Source of the DNA: JAGOJE01 sp964553715
GTDB taxonomy: Bacteria; Pseudomonadota; Alphaproteobacteria; Rickettsiales; Rickettsiaceae
Direction of reading: 5' to 3'
NCBI GenBank assembly: GCA_964553715.1
Contig: CAZKKY010000035.1
Location: 1 to 7,419 of the forward strand
DNA: 7,419 nucleotides
Positions within the stretch are counted from its first letter, which is position 1; each line of letters starts with the position of its first letter. Below are positions 6,410-7,419 of the stretch, piece after piece. Both the position numbers and the translations under genes were made by a program. The notes under the pieces were generated by a model. That model saw only the letters and a list, made by a program, of their open reading frames with translations. It searched no databases and was not told the origin of the DNA.

Positions 6410-6940
6410 ATGTTAAAATTATTGCTTGAGCTTGGTCCTATTGTAGTGTTTTTTGCTACTTATAAGCAATCAGATATTTTTAGTGCTACCCTTTCTATGG
6501 TTGTAGTAACTGTTGTTTCTCTCATTATCAGCTATATGGTTGATAAGAAAATATCTATGCCATTACTCATTTCTGGTGGTATATTATTTATTTCAGGTGG
6601 TTTTACTCTTTTAAGTGGTGATGCTAGCTATATAAAAATGAAGCCCACATTAGTATATATGATATTTGCTAGCATATTAACTTTTGGCATTGTGAAGAAA
6701 AAGCCCTTTGTAAAAACTATTTTTGGTCATGCTTTTTCTATGGAAGAGATTTATTGGATGATTCTCTCTAGAAGATTTGCTTTTTATTTTTTCATGATGG
6801 CATTGATTAATGAAATAGTATGGAGAAATTTTTCTGAAGAAATTTGGGTCAATTTTAAAATTTTTGGAGCGGTTCCGCTTACTTTAATCTTTATAATATT
6901 TCAAGTTCCATTTCTTCATAAACACGCTACTAAAAAGTAA
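6410..6940 (+). CDS. yciB: inner-membrane septation protein A (YciB/IspZ)
   Basis: YciB/IspZ family membrane protein. In enteric bacteria it is linked to septation and envelope integrity and interacts with elongation and division proteins; its biochemical activity is not established. The 176-residue product has about five membrane helices and the family blocks: LLELGPIVVFFATY (5-18), DASYIKMKPTLVYMIFA (71-87), and the long C-terminal signature with ALINEIVWRNFSEEIWVNFK (131-150) followed by FGAVPLTLIFIIFQVPFL (152-169). Start ATG 6410 places the first block in the usual position. There is no visible Shine-Dalgarno sequence. It lies 42 bases after the FTR1 gene on the same strand; that spacer has a TATAAT (6377-6382) within a 12-base palindrome (6372-6383) but no matching -35, so read-through from the iron genes is possible. 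A functional tie to iron uptake is not implied. Confidence 0.93.
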   Translation: MLKLLLELGPIVVFFATYKQSDIFSATLSMVVVTVVSLIISYMVDKKISMPLLISGGILFISGGFTLLSGDASYIKMKPTLVYMIFASILTFGIVKKKPFVKTIFGHAFSMEEIYWMILSRRFAFYFFMMALINEIVWRNFSEEIWVNFKIFGAVPLTLIFIIFQVPFLHKHATKK

Positions 6941-7046
6941 ATTCAATATTACTGAAGCATATCTTTTGATAAAAAATGCATATTTTACTCACCAAATGGT
7001 GTACCAAAAATGAATCCTAAGATAGTAATTGATAATTAAATAGCCT

Positions 7047-7242
7047 ATGTATTTTATTAATAGTAAAGGGGTACAATTTCTAACAGATTAAGACAAGCTT
7101 TGGAGATGATACTATAGGTATTAGTGAGTCAGAAAAAGAAGGTTATACGCAAATAAGAAGTAAGGGTAAAGAAATATTTGTGGTGCCTAAATGGTGCAAC
7201 TGTTTTATAAACTGGCGGAGAAGAGGGGATTCGAACCCCTGA
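7047..7242 (+). pseudogene. possible frameshifted gene remnant
   Basis: The region 6941-7212 has no intact gene. Within it, ATG 7047 opens 14 codons (MYFINSKGVQFLTD, stop at 7089). A second frame, shifted by +1, is open from 7084 to the stop at 7240-7242, and reads in part SFGDDTIGISESEKEGYTQI and then RSKGKEIFVVPKW before running antisense into the tRNA. Joined near 7083, the two pieces read like the start of one soluble protein. There is no ribosome binding site, and I do not recognise the family. A chance open stretch of about 50 codons in AT-rich DNA is possible, so this is tentative. Confidence 0.25.
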
Positions 7243-7300
7243 CACGTTGCCGTGAACACGCTTTCCAGGCGGGCGCCTTAAGCCACTCGGCCACTTCTCC
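7213..7300 (-). tRNA. tRNA-Ser (anticodon GGA)
   Basis: On the minus strand this folds as a class II tRNA of 88 nucleotides including an encoded CCA (plus-strand tgg at 7213-7215) and discriminator G. The 7-base-pair acceptor stem GGAGAAG/CTTCTCC is perfect. The D arm is GCC-GAGTGGCTTAA-GGC, the long variable arm has a CACG/CGTG stem with a GCAA loop, and the T arm is AGGGG-TTCGAAT-CCCCT. The anticodon loop CTGGAAA carries GGA (plus-strand 7264-7266), so it reads serine codons UCC and UCU. Oddity: the anticodon stem CCCGC/GCGTG has a C-U mismatch at the 28:42 pair (plus-strand 7272 and 7258). Confidence 0.97.
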
Positions 7301-7419
7301 TTTGCTTTAAGTAGTCTCTTATATATTAAAAATCTGCAATATGCAAGGGAGATGATAAGGCTTATTAGATTAAAAGCCGAACTTCAAACTCTGTTATTAT
7401 GAACCTATACAATTGCAAG
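7301..7419. other. intergenic end of window, no gene seen
   Basis: Apart from the tRNA promoter, this stretch holds only a short inverted repeat, GGCTT (7359-7363) with AAGCC (7374-7378) and a 10-base loop. On the minus strand a 17-codon frame is open from the window edge to a TAA inside that hairpin (7368-7370), which could be the end of a gene beyond the window, but it is too short to support. Confidence 0.3.
7318..7346 (-). promoter_or_regulatory. promoter of tRNA-Ser
   Basis: Reading the minus strand, TTGCAT (plus 7341-7346) is separated by exactly 17 bases from TATAAG (plus 7318-7323), a 5-of-6 match to the -10 consensus. Transcription would start about 10 bases before the mature 5' end at 7300, as is usual for tRNA genes. 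Confidence 0.5.

Noticed and set aside
6957..6979. GCAT...ATGC with an inner ATC/GAT stem after yciB as a terminator
   Set aside because: The pairing is short and interrupted by a 5-A bulge, and the following T run is weak.
6976..7020. Short frame MHILLTKWCTKNES after yciB
   Set aside because: Fourteen codons with no ribosome binding site; expected by chance.

Overview
This is an AT-rich window with short intergenic spaces. Its gene content suggests a genome-reduced, probably host-associated alphaproteobacterium of the Rickettsiales kind. The evidence is a pth-ychF pair, a CarD/CdnL regulator, lpxC (so the cell makes lipid A, unlike Ehrlichia and Anaplasma), a Gram-negative porin, an FTR1-type iron permease and a YciB/IspZ protein, together with many weak ribosome binding sites. 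The lineage is an inference from gene content and composition. A Midichloria-like or other LPS-bearing Rickettsiales would fit, but I cannot name a genus.

Layout, left to right: (1) lpxC (144-995, plus strand), with a candidate promoter at the window edge and a stem-loop after it. (2) The start of an unrecognised one-helix membrane protein (from 1122), cut by a run of exactly 100 N (1379-1478), which is almost certainly a scaffold gap of unknown length. (3) A tightly spaced plus-strand group: carD (1624-2127), pth (2146-2715) and ychF (2732-3832), serving transcription initiation and translation. (4) A beta-barrel porin (3900-5069). (5) A two-gene iron uptake unit: a periplasmic cupredoxin-fold protein (5208-5543) 8 bases upstream of an FTR1 permease (5552-6367). 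Septation protein A (yciB/ispZ, 6410-6940) follows 42 bases later. (6) About 270 bases without an intact gene (6941-7212), holding a possible frameshifted gene remnant. (7) tRNA-Ser(GGA) on the minus strand (7213-7300) with a recognisable promoter upstream.

Most of this is ordinary housekeeping and envelope content. The cell-surface genes form a plausible path for iron: the porin lets small solutes into the periplasm, the cupredoxin-like protein may bind or oxidise ferrous iron there, and FTR1 carries iron across the inner membrane. The points most worth a second look are the reduced cupredoxin/FTR1 pair, whose cupredoxin lacks every Cys and Met a type 1 copper site would use; a hairpin that buries the ribosome binding site of the gap-interrupted gene; a C-U mismatch in the anticodon stem of the tRNA; and long T tracts inside the signal-peptide codons of both exported proteins. 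I found no convincing new defence, mobile or CRISPR system.
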